This document shows positions 8,533-17,276 of a stretch of DNA of 64,000 bases, in pieces. The notes beneath the pieces are model-generated. The model was not told the DNA's origin. It saw only the letters and a program-made list of their open reading frames with translations, and did no database searches. The stretch spans positions 124,001 through 188,000 of the forward strand of contig JAPPKS010000032.1 in NCBI GenBank assembly GCA_028819845.1, written 5' to 3'. Source of the DNA: Candidatus Poribacteria bacterium (GTDB taxonomy: Bacteria > Poribacteria > WGA-4E > PCPOR2b). Within the stretch, counting starts at the first letter, position 1, and each line of letters begins with the position of its first letter. The translations under genes and the position numbers were made by a program.

Positions 8533-10449
8533 TCAATGCGACGACGGCGCACCGACCGTTGGCTCTACCGCCCATAGCAGAATTGTTCCGTCCGAACTCC
8601 CGCTTGCTAGTATCTTGCCATCTGCGGAATATGCCACGGAATTGACCGCATTCGTATGTCCCACAAGGGTAGCCTTGTGCCTGCCGGTCGCGGCGTCCCA
8701 CAACCGAATCGTGTTGTCATCATTTCTGTAACCACTCCGACTTCCACTAGCAACGGTGCCACCATCTGGAGAATACGACAAGGAGTTAATAGGACCTGTA
8801 TGTCCTTCAAGGGTCCGCATGTGTTGTCCCGTGACGGTATCCCACAGCCGAATCGTCTTGTCCCAACTCCCACTCGCCAGCGTCCGACCATCTGGAGAAT
8901 ACGCAACGCACGCAATCTTCTCCGTATGGCTAGAAAACCGTCCGACAATCGCCTTAGGGCGTCCCGTCACGGCATCCCATAGCCTTATCGTATCGTCATC
9001 GCCCCCGCTCGCAAGCATTCTTCCATCTGGAGAATATGCTACAGACTTGACCCAACTCGTATGCCCCACAAGGGACCACCTGAGTCGTCCTGTCGTTGTA
9101 TCCCACAACCGAATCGTTCCGTCCTTACTCCCACTCGCCAGCGTGTTTCCGTCCGGGGAGAAAGCAACAGATTCAATTGGCCATTTATGCCCTTCAAGCG
9201 TGGCCATGTGTTGACCCGTCACAGTATCCCACAATCGAACGGTATCGTCCTCGCTTCCACTCGCCAGTGTTCTGCCACCCGGAGAATACGTTACAGAACC
9301 AATCCGATACGTATGTCCCTCAAGAATCTGCTTGAGTAGTCCTGTGGTGGCGTCCCACAGTCGAATGGTCGTGTCATCGCCCCCACTCGCCAGCGTCTTT
9401 CCATCTGTGGAATACGCCACCGAATTGACCCCGCCCATATGCGTTACAAGGATCTGCTTGGGGCGTCCGGTGGTGGCACTCCACAACCGAATGGTGCCGC
9501 TGTCTTCCACAATGGCTAGCATCTCACCATACGGTGAAAACGCCACGGAATTGACATGCCCCGTCTCAAGTGTCCACTTGCGTTGCCCGGTGGTATTCCA
9601 CAGTCGAGTTGGTCCGTTCCCAGCTCCACTTGCTAGCGTGCTACCGTCCGGAGAATATGCGATGGAAATGCCCCAGGGGTAACTAGGGCCTTCAATATAC
9701 TGTTTGTGTTGTCCCGTCGCAGCATCCCACAATGAAATAGACGTCTTATCGTCACCAAATTCCCTAAGACCCGCACTGGCGAGAGTCCGACCATCTGGCG
9801 CGTAAACAAGGGAATAGACCGAATATCCTCCGTCATGGCTCCTTTTGTGTTTGCCCGTTTTGGCGACCCATACACGAATCGTACCGTCCCAATCCCCACT
9901 CGCCAGCATGTTGCCATCCGGAGAATACGTCACGGAAGAGACCCGTTTCATATGCCCTATAAGGGTGTGCCTATTTTTGCCCGTCGCGGCGTCCCACAGC
10001 CGAATTGTCTTGTCGTAACTCGCACTCGCCAGTGTCCTGCCATCCGGAGAGAATGCCACAGAAGTGACCGCACCCGTATGCCCTTCAAGGGTGCCCTTAT
10101 ACAGTCCGGTCGCTGTATCCCACAACCGAATTGTATTGTCACCGCTCCCACTCGCAACGGTACATCCATCTGGAGAATACGCCACGGAACTGACGTAATC
10201 TGTATGTCCCGTAAGCAGGGCAATTTCTGTACCGGTGTGTGCATCATAAAGCCAAATCCCAACGCTGCTCACCGCTGCAAGCTGAGCGCCATCGGGTGAA
10301 TACTCGACGTCAAATATATTACCTTTTCCCAGACGTACGATGGCGCCTTGAGGCAAACCCTGGCGCGTGTAATCTTGAGCGAGGCTATTCTGCAGAAAAA
10401 GAATAGCGATGACAAAAAGATTAACTTTGAAACACAGTGTCTTTTTCAT
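8533..10449 (-). CDS. Secreted WD40 double beta-propeller protein without sorting tail
   Basis: I take the start at the ATG followed by KKTLCFKVNL, because it gives a clean signal peptide ending near NSLAQ; an ATG six codons earlier is possible. The mature protein has 14 WD units by my count, each about 42 residues with the pattern SVAFSPDG...TIRLWD..TG...L.GHT. That would make two seven-bladed propellers. The first unit (IWLYDAHTGTEIALLTGHT) matches the first unit of the three paralogues at 40720-47684. Those paralogues go on into an NPFNPETW module, but this protein stops after the last blade with VEPTVGAPSSH. It has no catalytic motif; binding of a protein or glycan is an inference. The gene is isolated, with about 190 bp and 230 bp of non-coding sequence on either side. 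Confidence 0.88.
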   Translation of the reverse strand: MKKTLCFKVNLFVIAILFLQNSLAQDYTRQGLPQGAIVRLGKGNIFDVEYSPDGAQLAAVSSVGIWLYDAHTGTEIALLTGHTDYVSSVAYSPDGCTVASGSGDNTIRLWDTATGLYKGTLEGHTGAVTSVAFSPDGRTLASASYDKTIRLWDAATGKNRHTLIGHMKRVSSVTYSPDGNMLASGDWDGTIRVWVAKTGKHKRSHDGGYSVYSLVYAPDGRTLASAGLREFGDDKTSISLWDAATGQHKQYIEGPSYPWGISIAYSPDGSTLASGAGNGPTRLWNTTGQRKWTLETGHVNSVAFSPYGEMLAIVEDSGTIRLWSATTGRPKQILVTHMGGVNSVAYSTDGKTLASGGDDTTIRLWDATTGLLKQILEGHTYRIGSVTYSPGGRTLASGSEDDTVRLWDTVTGQHMATLEGHKWPIESVAFSPDGNTLASGSKDGTIRLWDTTTGRLRWSLVGHTSWVKSVAYSPDGRMLASGGDDDTIRLWDAVTGRPKAIVGRFSSHTEKIACVAYSPDGRTLASGSWDKTIRLWDTVTGQHMRTLEGHTGPINSLSYSPDGGTVASGSRSGYRNDDNTIRLWDAATGRHKATLVGHTNAVNSVAYSADGKILASGSSDGTILLWAVEPTVGAPSSH

Positions 10450-10546
10450 GAAATTTAACCACCACATTGCCCGTGTAGGGGTATTTCTTATTTTGGATTA
10501 TAGATTGCCAATTTCATCTGTATGGGGCTTGCTGGTATAGATAATC

Positions 10547-10570
10547 GGGGCTAGGAAGCCCCTCCCACAG
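10547..10570. repeat. Palindromic repeat, copy 1
   Basis: GGGGCT and AGCCCC form a six-base stem around AGGA, followed by TCCCACAG. A second copy lies 24 bases further on. The shared core is GGCT-N-GGAAGCCCCTCCCACAG. Both lie between the WD40 gene and the Ldh-type gene. Confidence 0.6.
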
Positions 10571-10594
10571 TATTGTTGGTATTGATTTGATGTC

Positions 10595-10618
10595 GTGGCT
10601 GGGAAGCCCCTCCCACAG
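10595..10618. repeat. Palindromic repeat, copy 2
   Basis: Second copy of the element at 10547, with the same GGAAGCCCCTCCCACAG end and a changed first few bases. It lies 18 bases from the 3' end of the Ldh-type gene on the other side. Confidence 0.6.
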
Positions 10619-10636
10619 ATGTTTTCAAGGTTGATT

Positions 10637-11701
10637 TTACAGCGGATTGGGGCTCGCGAGGTCTAGTCCGTCGGCGATTTCTTGGATTTGGCTCCATGTT
10701 GTCTCATCGACGGAGATGCCGTGTACGGTGCGGTGTTTTTTCTGGCGCGACTCCGGTTCGCCGGGCACGAGCACTTCGCTGAAGCCCGGCGCCGGCGGCG
10801 ACGATTTGACGTGCTCAATCAGTTGCGTGACGCGAGGGTAAAACTCCTCCAACGGCGTGAACTGCTGGATATCAATAGCAATCATGAACACGCCGTCGCT
10901 GTCGGGTTCTTGCGGGGCGTCAGGGCGGCAACAACCGATACCAGAGATGCCTCCCGCCATGATATCGACGATAAGGCCGAGTCCAGTTCCTTTGTAGCCG
11001 AGAGCGCCGCCCAATGGGAGCAAAGCCCCCGCCGGAGGTCCATAGAAATCGGCGGTGTTCGTCGCCGGCTGCCCCTCGTGGTCGATTATCAGCCCCTCGG
11101 GTACTTTTGCGCCTTTGTTGTGCAGGGCGCGAATTTTTCCCTCGGGCGCAGTGCTGGTAGCGATATCCACCACGACTGGATCGCCTTTACCTGTTGGTAC
11201 GCCGATTGAGATTGGGTTGGTGCCGATACGCTTGGCGATGCCGCCGAACGGGGCAACCCACTGTCCGCATCCACCCGCATTCACCATCATCATCCCGATT
11301 AGCCCTTGATTCGCTGCCATCTCCGTATAACTGCCGAGTCGGCCTGTGTGAAAGCAGTTATATACACTGGCAGCGCAGATAGCCGTCTCGCGCGCTTTAC
11401 GAATCGCCAATTCCATCGCCTCATGCGCCACGACCTGACCGAACCCGAAGTTGCCGTTGATTAACAAGCCGGATGGCGTGTCTCGCACGATTTCCAGCTT
11501 GGCGCCCGGCAAGATTTTGCGTTCCACTCGGATTGCGTTCACATATTGGGGGATACGAAGCACGCCGTGGGAATCTAGTCCAGATAAACTCGCGTCAATG
11601 AGATGATCGCTGACAATCTCCGCTTCCGTATGGGGCACCCCGACACCCTCAAATATGTTTATTGAAAATTCTCTAAGATTATCGGCTGCAAATGTTGGCA
11701 T
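10637..11701 (-). CDS. Ldh-family (malate/L-lactate/ureidoglycolate type) dehydrogenase
   Basis: The 354-residue protein matches the NAD(P)-dependent malate/L-lactate dehydrogenase superfamily, which is unrelated to classical Rossmann-fold LDH. Diagnostic segments are SGLDSHGVLRIPQYV near residue 35, GFGQVVAHEAMELAI near residue 80, the PFGG...TNPISIGVPTG stretch in the middle and GYKGTGLGLIVDIMAGG near residue 240. Members reduce or oxidise 2-hydroxy/2-keto acids, and the substrate cannot be read from the sequence. It is the last gene of a five-gene minus-strand run (PhyH, amidohydrolase, M24 peptidase, amidohydrolase, this gene), 78 bp after the previous one. It may carry out the last oxidation step of a catabolic route. 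The start is the ATG behind CAGAGGAAA. Confidence 0.9.
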   Translation of the reverse strand: MPTFAADNLREFSINIFEGVGVPHTEAEIVSDHLIDASLSGLDSHGVLRIPQYVNAIRVERKILPGAKLEIVRDTPSGLLINGNFGFGQVVAHEAMELAIRKARETAICAASVYNCFHTGRLGSYTEMAANQGLIGMMMVNAGGCGQWVAPFGGIAKRIGTNPISIGVPTGKGDPVVVDIATSTAPEGKIRALHNKGAKVPEGLIIDHEGQPATNTADFYGPPAGALLPLGGALGYKGTGLGLIVDIMAGGISGIGCCRPDAPQEPDSDGVFMIAIDIQQFTPLEEFYPRVTQLIEHVKSSPPAPGFSEVLVPGEPESRQKKHRTVHGISVDETTWSQIQEIADGLDLASPNPL

Positions 11702-11760
11702 ATTTTCCTCTGTTGCAAATCAGAAATTTGTTCGATTGACATTTAAGTAATTAGAAGCGT

Positions 11761-11783
11761 GCAAGGCGAGATGCCCCGCCTAC
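11761..11783. repeat. Palindromic repeat containing a gene's stop codon
   Basis: AGGCG and CGCCT form a five-base stem around an eight-base loop. The element reads GTAGGCGGGGCATCTCGCC on the minus strand, and its TAG is the stop codon of the amidohydrolase gene that ends at 11780. Confidence 0.45.
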
Positions 11784-13141
11784 CATAGTGCGTTCGTCTT
11801 ACGTATATTTTTGCGGGTGCCTTCGACATCGAAGCAGGAGAACTGGTTGCTCCGCATGATGCGTGTGGCAATCGCCATGGCGTTTTTTTCGGTCATGTAC
11901 CCTTCGTCAATTTCCGCTTCGAGTGCGCGTTGAATTTCGCGGCGTGCTTGAATGGCGTAAGCCACGGTTGCGGCGGGCCATCCGGTATCCCCGCCGAACG
12001 CGAAGAGCTTATTTGCCGGAACCGCATGGAGGAAGCGCCGCAAAAAGTCTCGTGAGGTATACGGATCGATGCTCCACGCCCAGCAGAGATCCACCCAGAT
12101 GTTGCGGTAGTGCTTCGCGAGCGCAACCAACTCATCGCTGTAGGGATAGGCGATGTGCATCAGGACAAATTTAACCTCAGGATAGCGCGCAAATAGGGCG
12201 CACATGTTCCCGGCGGGAATTCGGCTTATGGGCAAGCGGTCGTTGCCGGCGTAGTAGCCGGTATGGATCTTGAACGGGAGGTTGTGTTCAGTCGACAATT
12301 CGACGCCGCGCGCCCAACACCAATCGCCGAGGCACAGGCGGGTCTCGAGGCTCACGTCTTCAGCGGGTTTGCGCAGCACGGTTTCGATGGCAGCGGCTGC
12401 TTCTGCATCGCTACGTTCGATCCAGTTAAGGGTTCGGCTGTAGGCGTGCTGGGATTTTACGGCGATTGCGCACGGCGCCCACTTCTCGAAAATCGCCTCC
12501 ATCGCCTGTCTCAGCGACGCCAAGCCACTCACTTCGACACCGGTTTCGGCGTGGATTTGCTCGGCATTAACCTGTCCCTCGCAGAACCCTACCCAGGACA
12601 AATCGTACAGGAAAAAGTCGGGTCCGGAGTGATCGGGCAGGCACGCCCAACAGAAGTCGTCAATTTGGACATGATCGAGGTTAGCCAAGTCATACAGCAA
12701 CCGATAGCGTTCACCCGGCCGCCGCAACGCCTGAAGTTTTTCTTGCGCGGCTGCGAGGTTTTCGCCCGTGATTTCTTCAATTCCGTAAACTTCCGTTGCA
12801 ATCAACCGAACCGCCTCGCCGTATCCAGTGAATTGCGAGGCTTCCCACGCCTCTCGTATATCCTCGAATCGCGCTGCAATTCCGCCGCCGGACGGGTTCA
12901 TCAATTCTGGCGTACCGCCCGTTGAAGGGTTTGCATAAGAATAATGCCCGTTGATGCTCAACAGGCGTTGCATGGCTTCGGGCGATGCGCCAGCCGTGTG
13001 TAAATCTGCGGCAACATAGTTCCCAAAGAGGTCTTGCAGGATATCGGGTCCATTCTCCACCCACTCGTTTTCCTTCTGCAGGTGTTCATGGGTGTCCACG
13101 AGAGATATACCTTGAATGTGATGGGCAAGATCAGTTGCCAT
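11780..13141 (-). CDS. Amidohydrolase-superfamily protein (uronate-isomerase-like)
   Basis: The 453-residue protein has the metal-binding landmarks of the amidohydrolase TIM barrel: VDTHEHL with H18 and H20, a barrel histidine in KIHTGYYAG, another in LMHIAYPYSDE and the final aspartate in FGGDTGWP. Length and layout resemble the amidohydrolase 2 and uronate isomerase branch better than dihydroorotase or urease. Substrate unknown. It is the fourth gene of the operon that starts with the PhyH gene, only 21 bp after the M24 peptidase gene, and has a good AAAAGGATAA ribosome site. The final TAG stop lies inside a short palindromic repeat, which suggests the repeat shaped or replaced the original gene end. 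Confidence 0.85.
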   Translation of the reverse strand: MATDLAHHIQGISLVDTHEHLQKENEWVENGPDILQDLFGNYVAADLHTAGASPEAMQRLLSINGHYSYANPSTGGTPELMNPSGGGIAARFEDIREAWEASQFTGYGEAVRLIATEVYGIEEITGENLAAAQEKLQALRRPGERYRLLYDLANLDHVQIDDFCWACLPDHSGPDFFLYDLSWVGFCEGQVNAEQIHAETGVEVSGLASLRQAMEAIFEKWAPCAIAVKSQHAYSRTLNWIERSDAEAAAAIETVLRKPAEDVSLETRLCLGDWCWARGVELSTEHNLPFKIHTGYYAGNDRLPISRIPAGNMCALFARYPEVKFVLMHIAYPYSDELVALAKHYRNIWVDLCWAWSIDPYTSRDFLRRFLHAVPANKLFAFGGDTGWPAATVAYAIQARREIQRALEAEIDEGYMTEKNAMAIATRIMRSNQFSCFDVEGTRKNIRKTNALW

Positions 13142-13162
13142 AGCGTTATCCTTTTCGCGTCT

Positions 13163-14284
13163 TTACGCGTGCGGAACAATTTCCATCGGATACTCGGATA
13201 GGTTCTCAGCGCCCGACTCGGTGATGAGGTACATATTTTCGATGCGCACGCCGTAGTTCAGGGCGTCCGCGTACCCCCCGGGTTCCACGGAGACAACGTT
13301 GCCGACTTCGAGCGTGCCGCCGCGGTCGCGGTTGAGGTCTGGCATTTCATGGGCGCGCAGGCCGATGGCGTGCCCTCCATGATGAACTAAACCGGAATCC
13401 GCCAGCACCGGGTGTTCGCGGATTTGCGCGTCGAGTGCGCGCCACACTTCTGTGCCGTCGGTTCCCGGCGTTAAGAGTGCAGGTACTTCTCGCTGAACGG
13501 ATGCAATGTGGTCGTACACGGACTGCTGGAGGTCGGTCGGCGTACCTCCGACGACGAAGGCGCGCGAGAGGTCAGACCAGTACCCTCGATAGCAGGTCCA
13601 CGCATCAACGATGTAGATTTCGCCCTGCTCAATGTTTCGGTTTCGGGCGGGACCGTTAAACACCCCGCATTGGTAGTCGCCGTCGTGAAAGACCTTCTCG
13701 CCGGCTCCAATCATGGCGCCGCGTTGGCCGGCTGCCAGCACGGCGAGTTCATTTTCGCCCGGTAAAATCGCCTTCTGCACTGCGGTATACGCTGCCAAAT
13801 CGGCTTGAATACTCTTTCGAATTAGCGCTACCTCATCGGGATCTTTTCGCGATTGCATCGTCCTGAGCAGGTTGTCAACGGCTACCCATTCATCAGGCTG
13901 CAATCCGCTGTCAACGGTCTGCCTGAGCAGGTGCGGCATCGCCTCCGGTTGCCAACCCAGCCGTTTGATTGCCCCCGCACCCTGGATTCGTCTCGCTACC
14001 ACCTCATTCATGCCGTCCAATATGTTGGGATTCATCGTGCCCAGTTTGTTCCATTCGTAGGTGGTACAATCGTCCACGCACGACACGCCGTCATCCGTGT
14101 TCGCCGCGAGCCAACAACCGCCGCCGGTTTCCAGGAACAAGAATATGGGAAATTGAGCGGAGAGCATCCCCGTGAAATAATAGACGTCGCGGTAATCTGT
14201 CAGCACGGCTGCGTCAATGTTCTCTGCAGCAAGCCGCTCTCGGAATCTGTGTTGCCTATTGAGACAACCCGATTGTGTCAACAT
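13163..14284 (-). CDS. M24-family metallopeptidase (Xaa-Pro dipeptidase/creatinase-like)
   Basis: The 373-residue protein has the two-domain creatinase/prolidase layout: an N-terminal substrate-side domain (residues 1-150) and a pita-bread catalytic domain. All five dinuclear-metal ligands of the peptidase branch can be placed: D227, D238 (VDAWTCYRGYWSD), H305 (HGGHAIGLRAHE), E334 (VSVEPGGY) and E349 (GVRIENMY). True creatinases lack these ligands, so a metal-dependent peptidase or a related C-N hydrolase is more likely. It lies in the middle of the catabolic run between two amidohydrolases. The start ATG follows a strong GGAGG site. Confidence 0.9.
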   Translation of the reverse strand: MLTQSGCLNRQHRFRERLAAENIDAAVLTDYRDVYYFTGMLSAQFPIFLFLETGGGCWLAANTDDGVSCVDDCTTYEWNKLGTMNPNILDGMNEVVARRIQGAGAIKRLGWQPEAMPHLLRQTVDSGLQPDEWVAVDNLLRTMQSRKDPDEVALIRKSIQADLAAYTAVQKAILPGENELAVLAAGQRGAMIGAGEKVFHDGDYQCGVFNGPARNRNIEQGEIYIVDAWTCYRGYWSDLSRAFVVGGTPTDLQQSVYDHIASVQREVPALLTPGTDGTEVWRALDAQIREHPVLADSGLVHHGGHAIGLRAHEMPDLNRDRGGTLEVGNVVSVEPGGYADALNYGVRIENMYLITESGAENLSEYPMEIVPHA

Positions 14285-14332
14285 CAGTTCTGCCTCCTGT
14301 GATATAACTAGAAATTCGGTATCTTGGATGCT

Positions 14333-15223
14333 TCAATCTGCAAATTGGAAAAATCGCGCCGCCGTTCCACCCATGATGTCATCGTATTCATCGTCCGACA
14401 GATTGGGCAATAGTTCCTTAATGATATTTTTGAGTTGACCGTAACCGGGGTCTTTCTGAATCCATGGGAAATCGCTCGCCCACATGAGTCGCGCCGCACC
14501 GTAGATGCCCATGATATGTTGATGCCATCCGGTAAGGTCTCGATAGGGGTAGGCTTCCGCGCTGAAGGCGTATTGGCCGGATAACTGGAGCATCACGTTT
14601 TCATATCGGGCAAGCCTGTGGGTGCTATGAAATGCCGGATTGTACATCGGTGTTTCGACGTGGGGGCGTCCTTTTGCGTCAATGGAGAATTTCCCTTTGC
14701 CGGGACAAACCCCGAGGTGGTTTATGGCGATTCTAAGCTGGGGAAACGCTTCCAGTAAATAGGGGATTAGATGCGCGTCAACTGCTCGTGCGTAAAGCGA
14801 GATTAGGTAGCCCTGCGCTGCCGCATGTTCCCAGATACGATAGGATTTAAAATTCCGGACATCTATTTGGGCAAAAGGGTCCTTAGGTCCTCCAATCGAG
14901 AAGAGCCGAAAGCCGATAATCCCTGTCTCCTGACACAATTTGTCCATATGCGGCGCCGGGTCAGAGATGTCCGCGGGAATCGTGCCGATGCCAAGAAAAC
15001 GGTCGGGGTAGGTCTTTAAGCAGTGAAGCAGGTATGCGTGGTGTTCAATTTCCTCGCCGCCCAACTGTACAAGGATTGCTCGGTCAATCCGGTGCGCGTC
15101 CATCTCGGCGAGCAGGTTCTCGACCGGCGCTTCCAACTCCGCCGGCGCCAGCGCATCGGTTTCTCGCGGAAACTCGGCGGATGGCTTGGCAAAAACGTGA
15201 ACGTGTGAGTCAATTCGCGGCAT
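14333..15223 (-). CDS. Amidohydrolase family 2 protein
   Basis: The protein starts PRIDSHVHVFAK, with the HxH metal pair at H7 and H9. A third histidine follows in INHLGVCPGK and the catalytic aspartate in MWASDFPW. This is the compact 2-pyrone-4,6-dicarboxylate lactonase/ACMSD-like branch of the superfamily. I chose the ATG at 15223, which shares one base with the TGA of the PhyH gene (TGATG); a GTG one codon earlier is possible. The overlap implies translational coupling. Likely a lactone or amide hydrolase or a decarboxylase acting on the product of the oxygenase upstream; this last point is inference from gene order. Confidence 0.87.
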   Translation of the reverse strand: MPRIDSHVHVFAKPSAEFPRETDALAPAELEAPVENLLAEMDAHRIDRAILVQLGGEEIEHHAYLLHCLKTYPDRFLGIGTIPADISDPAPHMDKLCQETGIIGFRLFSIGGPKDPFAQIDVRNFKSYRIWEHAAAQGYLISLYARAVDAHLIPYLLEAFPQLRIAINHLGVCPGKGKFSIDAKGRPHVETPMYNPAFHSTHRLARYENVMLQLSGQYAFSAEAYPYRDLTGWHQHIMGIYGAARLMWASDFPWIQKDPGYGQLKNIIKELLPNLSDDEYDDIMGGTAARFFQFAD

Positions 15224-15939
15224 CACTCCCCCAGGCTGAAGAGTCTTCGACGCTCCGGTGTAGTACAGTAGTGAGCGATGGAGGCGTGGGCACCCGATGG
15301 CACACGGTTCGGGGTGTATTTCTCATAAATCAGTATGACGGATTTTCTGGGCGTGCCTGTAGGGTTATCCATAGCGGCATGCCATCCGTAGGAGTTAAAC
15401 ATGATGGCGGTACCCGCGCCGCCGGGAAAGGTTTTGTGACTGGGCATGCTTTCCAACCGGTTCACTTTGGAATAGGGCCCTGCGTCCGGTTTGTGGCTGC
15501 CCGGTACGAAAGCAAATTCGCCGCATCTGGGATCTACGTCGTTCACATAGACTTGAACCTTGATGTGCAGCGGATGGGTGTGGGGTACATCGGGGTGCCA
15601 ACCGGAATAAGTCACCGGCCATGCCGGGACGGTTCGGGCTTGCGGTGACATGAAAATCACCTCCCCGTCCGTGACCGCCTTTAGAGTGGGGTAGTAGCTG
15701 GGATGGTCAACCAGGTCTACGAAGATTTCGTCCTTTTCGAAAACCCCCGGTATGTCATAAAATGTGCTCACGGCTTCGCCAGCTTCGACGCGCATTAGCC
15801 AGTCGGATTTGCACTGATCCGCCCAGTAGTCGAAGGCGCGTTGAAGCCGCGCCAATTCCTCACCTTGAATAGCGTTATCAAATACAAGATAGCCGTCTTC
15901 TTCCCATTGCGTGCGTTGTGATTCGATAGATTTAGACAT
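15223..15939 (-). CDS. Phytanoyl-CoA dioxygenase (PhyH) family oxygenase
   Basis: The 238-residue protein has the Fe(II)/2-oxoglutarate facial triad typical of PhyH proteins: H115-x-D117 (YSGWHPDVPH) and the distal H187 (SYGWHAAMDN), plus R198 (GTPRKS) placed to bind 2-oxoglutarate. VPGSHK is another family signature. It hydroxylates a small substrate at the expense of 2-oxoglutarate and oxygen; the substrate is unknown. It is the first gene of the minus-strand operon that continues with amidohydrolase, M24 peptidase, amidohydrolase and Ldh-type dehydrogenase, so it may start the pathway. Confidence 0.9.
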   Translation of the reverse strand: MSKSIESQRTQWEEDGYLVFDNAIQGEELARLQRAFDYWADQCKSDWLMRVEAGEAVSTFYDIPGVFEKDEIFVDLVDHPSYYPTLKAVTDGEVIFMSPQARTVPAWPVTYSGWHPDVPHTHPLHIKVQVYVNDVDPRCGEFAFVPGSHKPDAGPYSKVNRLESMPSHKTFPGGAGTAIMFNSYGWHAAMDNPTGTPRKSVILIYEKYTPNRVPSGAHASIAHYCTTPERRRLFSLGE

Positions 15940-16246
15940 AGCGAAATCCGGTTAAAGAATGGAATTAGACTAGCTGTTGCGGCAATTCAGTATTAAGTGC
16001 ACTTTTGTTACTTAAAAGCCTGTTTGAATATTAGGTGAGAAAGTCATATTTGGGCGTTAGAGTTGCCGTGATGTGTGGAACTTCTATCGCGCGGGATTTA
16101 CTATCGCCTTCGCTATTTGCCCAGTTGAACCCACGCTGGGGCTATGGCTTAACGTAATTAGTGCTGAAAAAATTTTCAATCAGGTTCTAAAGATTTTCAA
16201 ACGTTAATGATCATGATGCTGTCTACGGAAGATTGTGCAAGAGTTT
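15940..16246. other. Intergenic region without clear gene
   Basis: About 300 bp between the PhyH gene and the Mrr-like gene, both on the minus strand. It must contain the promoter of the catabolic operon, but I could not identify boxes with good spacing. I see no ORF of worth, no RNA gene and no repeat shared with the rest of the window. Confidence 0.5.
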
Positions 16247-17254
16247 CTATTCGGCCGGGAAAAAGACTTTGACTAACGGTATCAACACCCTACCCTCAAT
16301 ATCAAAACTCTCATAGTGGCTAACTACTAAGTCTGCAAGTTCGTCAAGTGCCAATAGCGTTAGAGGAATAATTGAGCGATCTGCTTCATATTTGGCTTCC
16401 CGTGTAAAGCCTCCGCTACTGACATATAATGCTTTGTCACCTTCCCGCAATCCACCGAGAAAACAACGTATATCGTCAGAACCAATGGATGTTCTTGGAC
16501 GGTGTTTAACCTGCACTTTGATTCTCGGTTCTTCAAGCGCAAGCCCGTCAGGAGAAGCAATAACGTCAACTCCCCGATCTGGCCCCTTAGGCATAACCCG
16601 AGTTTTGTATCCCATAGCGCGTAAGATAGCTGCTGAAAGTTGCTCCATTTCATCAGCGGATATTTTCAATAGCTTGTCTTTGATAAGTTCGTGGGCTCGC
16701 GCAACGGTGTCCTCCCTAATTTCGTCAAGGCCGTCATCGTCCATCTCGGAATTTTCTAACGCCGCAGGAGCTCCCAAATGAGATAATAACTCTGTCGATA
16801 CTTCCTCATTTACTGAAAAGAGTGTCTGAATACCGCCCAATGAATTTCGTGAGGAAGTGGATAGCAAATCTCGGTTCACACGGTCCGACAACCAGTCAAC
16901 TCTTCGCAAATGAGCGTAGTCGGAAATTTCGTCGGCAATTTCATTAGTATCGTGATAGTAATCACCCGTAATACTACCGATATGGTATTCGCGATTCTCA
17001 GGATCGTAAGTTACAACCTTTTGTCCCACCTCAAATGCAAAACGAAATTTGTAAATCATGGACACATTCTGCCTCGCCCTACCCGGTCTTTCGCCGGGAT
17101 ATGCACGATTATATCGATCTCTGATTTCGTCTTGAGAGGTTGCCGGGCGTAAATCACCGAGTTCATGCCAGCCAATGGCGATAAATCCACGGGAAAATTC
17201 TTCAATCAAGTGTCCACCGCGCCCGGCGCGAACCAACCATTTAATTTCTGACAT
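16247..17254 (-). CDS. Mrr-type restriction endonuclease with N-terminal PUA/EVE-like domain
   Basis: Residues 195-300 form an Mrr_cat nuclease domain of the PD-(D/E)xK fold. E204 (ADEMEQLSAAILRAMGY), D230 (GPDRGVDVIA) and Q248-x-K250 (IKVQVKH) can be read as catalytic residues, followed by ALYVSSGGFTREA. The first 120 residues (IKWLVRAGRGGHL..., FEVGQKVVTYDPENREY) look like a small beta-barrel of the PUA/EVE or SRA-like kind, which in related enzymes reads modified bases. This assignment is from pattern only. The protein would then be a type IV modification-dependent enzyme. No methyltransferase lies nearby. It begins 22 bp after a Gfo/Idh gene and may share its transcript. Confidence 0.82.
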   Translation of the reverse strand: MSEIKWLVRAGRGGHLIEEFSRGFIAIGWHELGDLRPATSQDEIRDRYNRAYPGERPGRARQNVSMIYKFRFAFEVGQKVVTYDPENREYHIGSITGDYYHDTNEIADEISDYAHLRRVDWLSDRVNRDLLSTSSRNSLGGIQTLFSVNEEVSTELLSHLGAPAALENSEMDDDGLDEIREDTVARAHELIKDKLLKISADEMEQLSAAILRAMGYKTRVMPKGPDRGVDVIASPDGLALEEPRIKVQVKHRPRTSIGSDDIRCFLGGLREGDKALYVSSGGFTREAKYEADRSIIPLTLLALDELADLVVSHYESFDIEGRVLIPLVKVFFPAE

Positions 17255-17276
17255 GATCTTTTACCCAGCTCATCCG

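Noticed and set aside
16071-16141. A GC-richer stretch in the gap between the PhyH and Mrr-like genes that looked like a gene remnant
   Set aside because: Neither strand gives a frame with a recognisable motif, and nothing in the window matches it.
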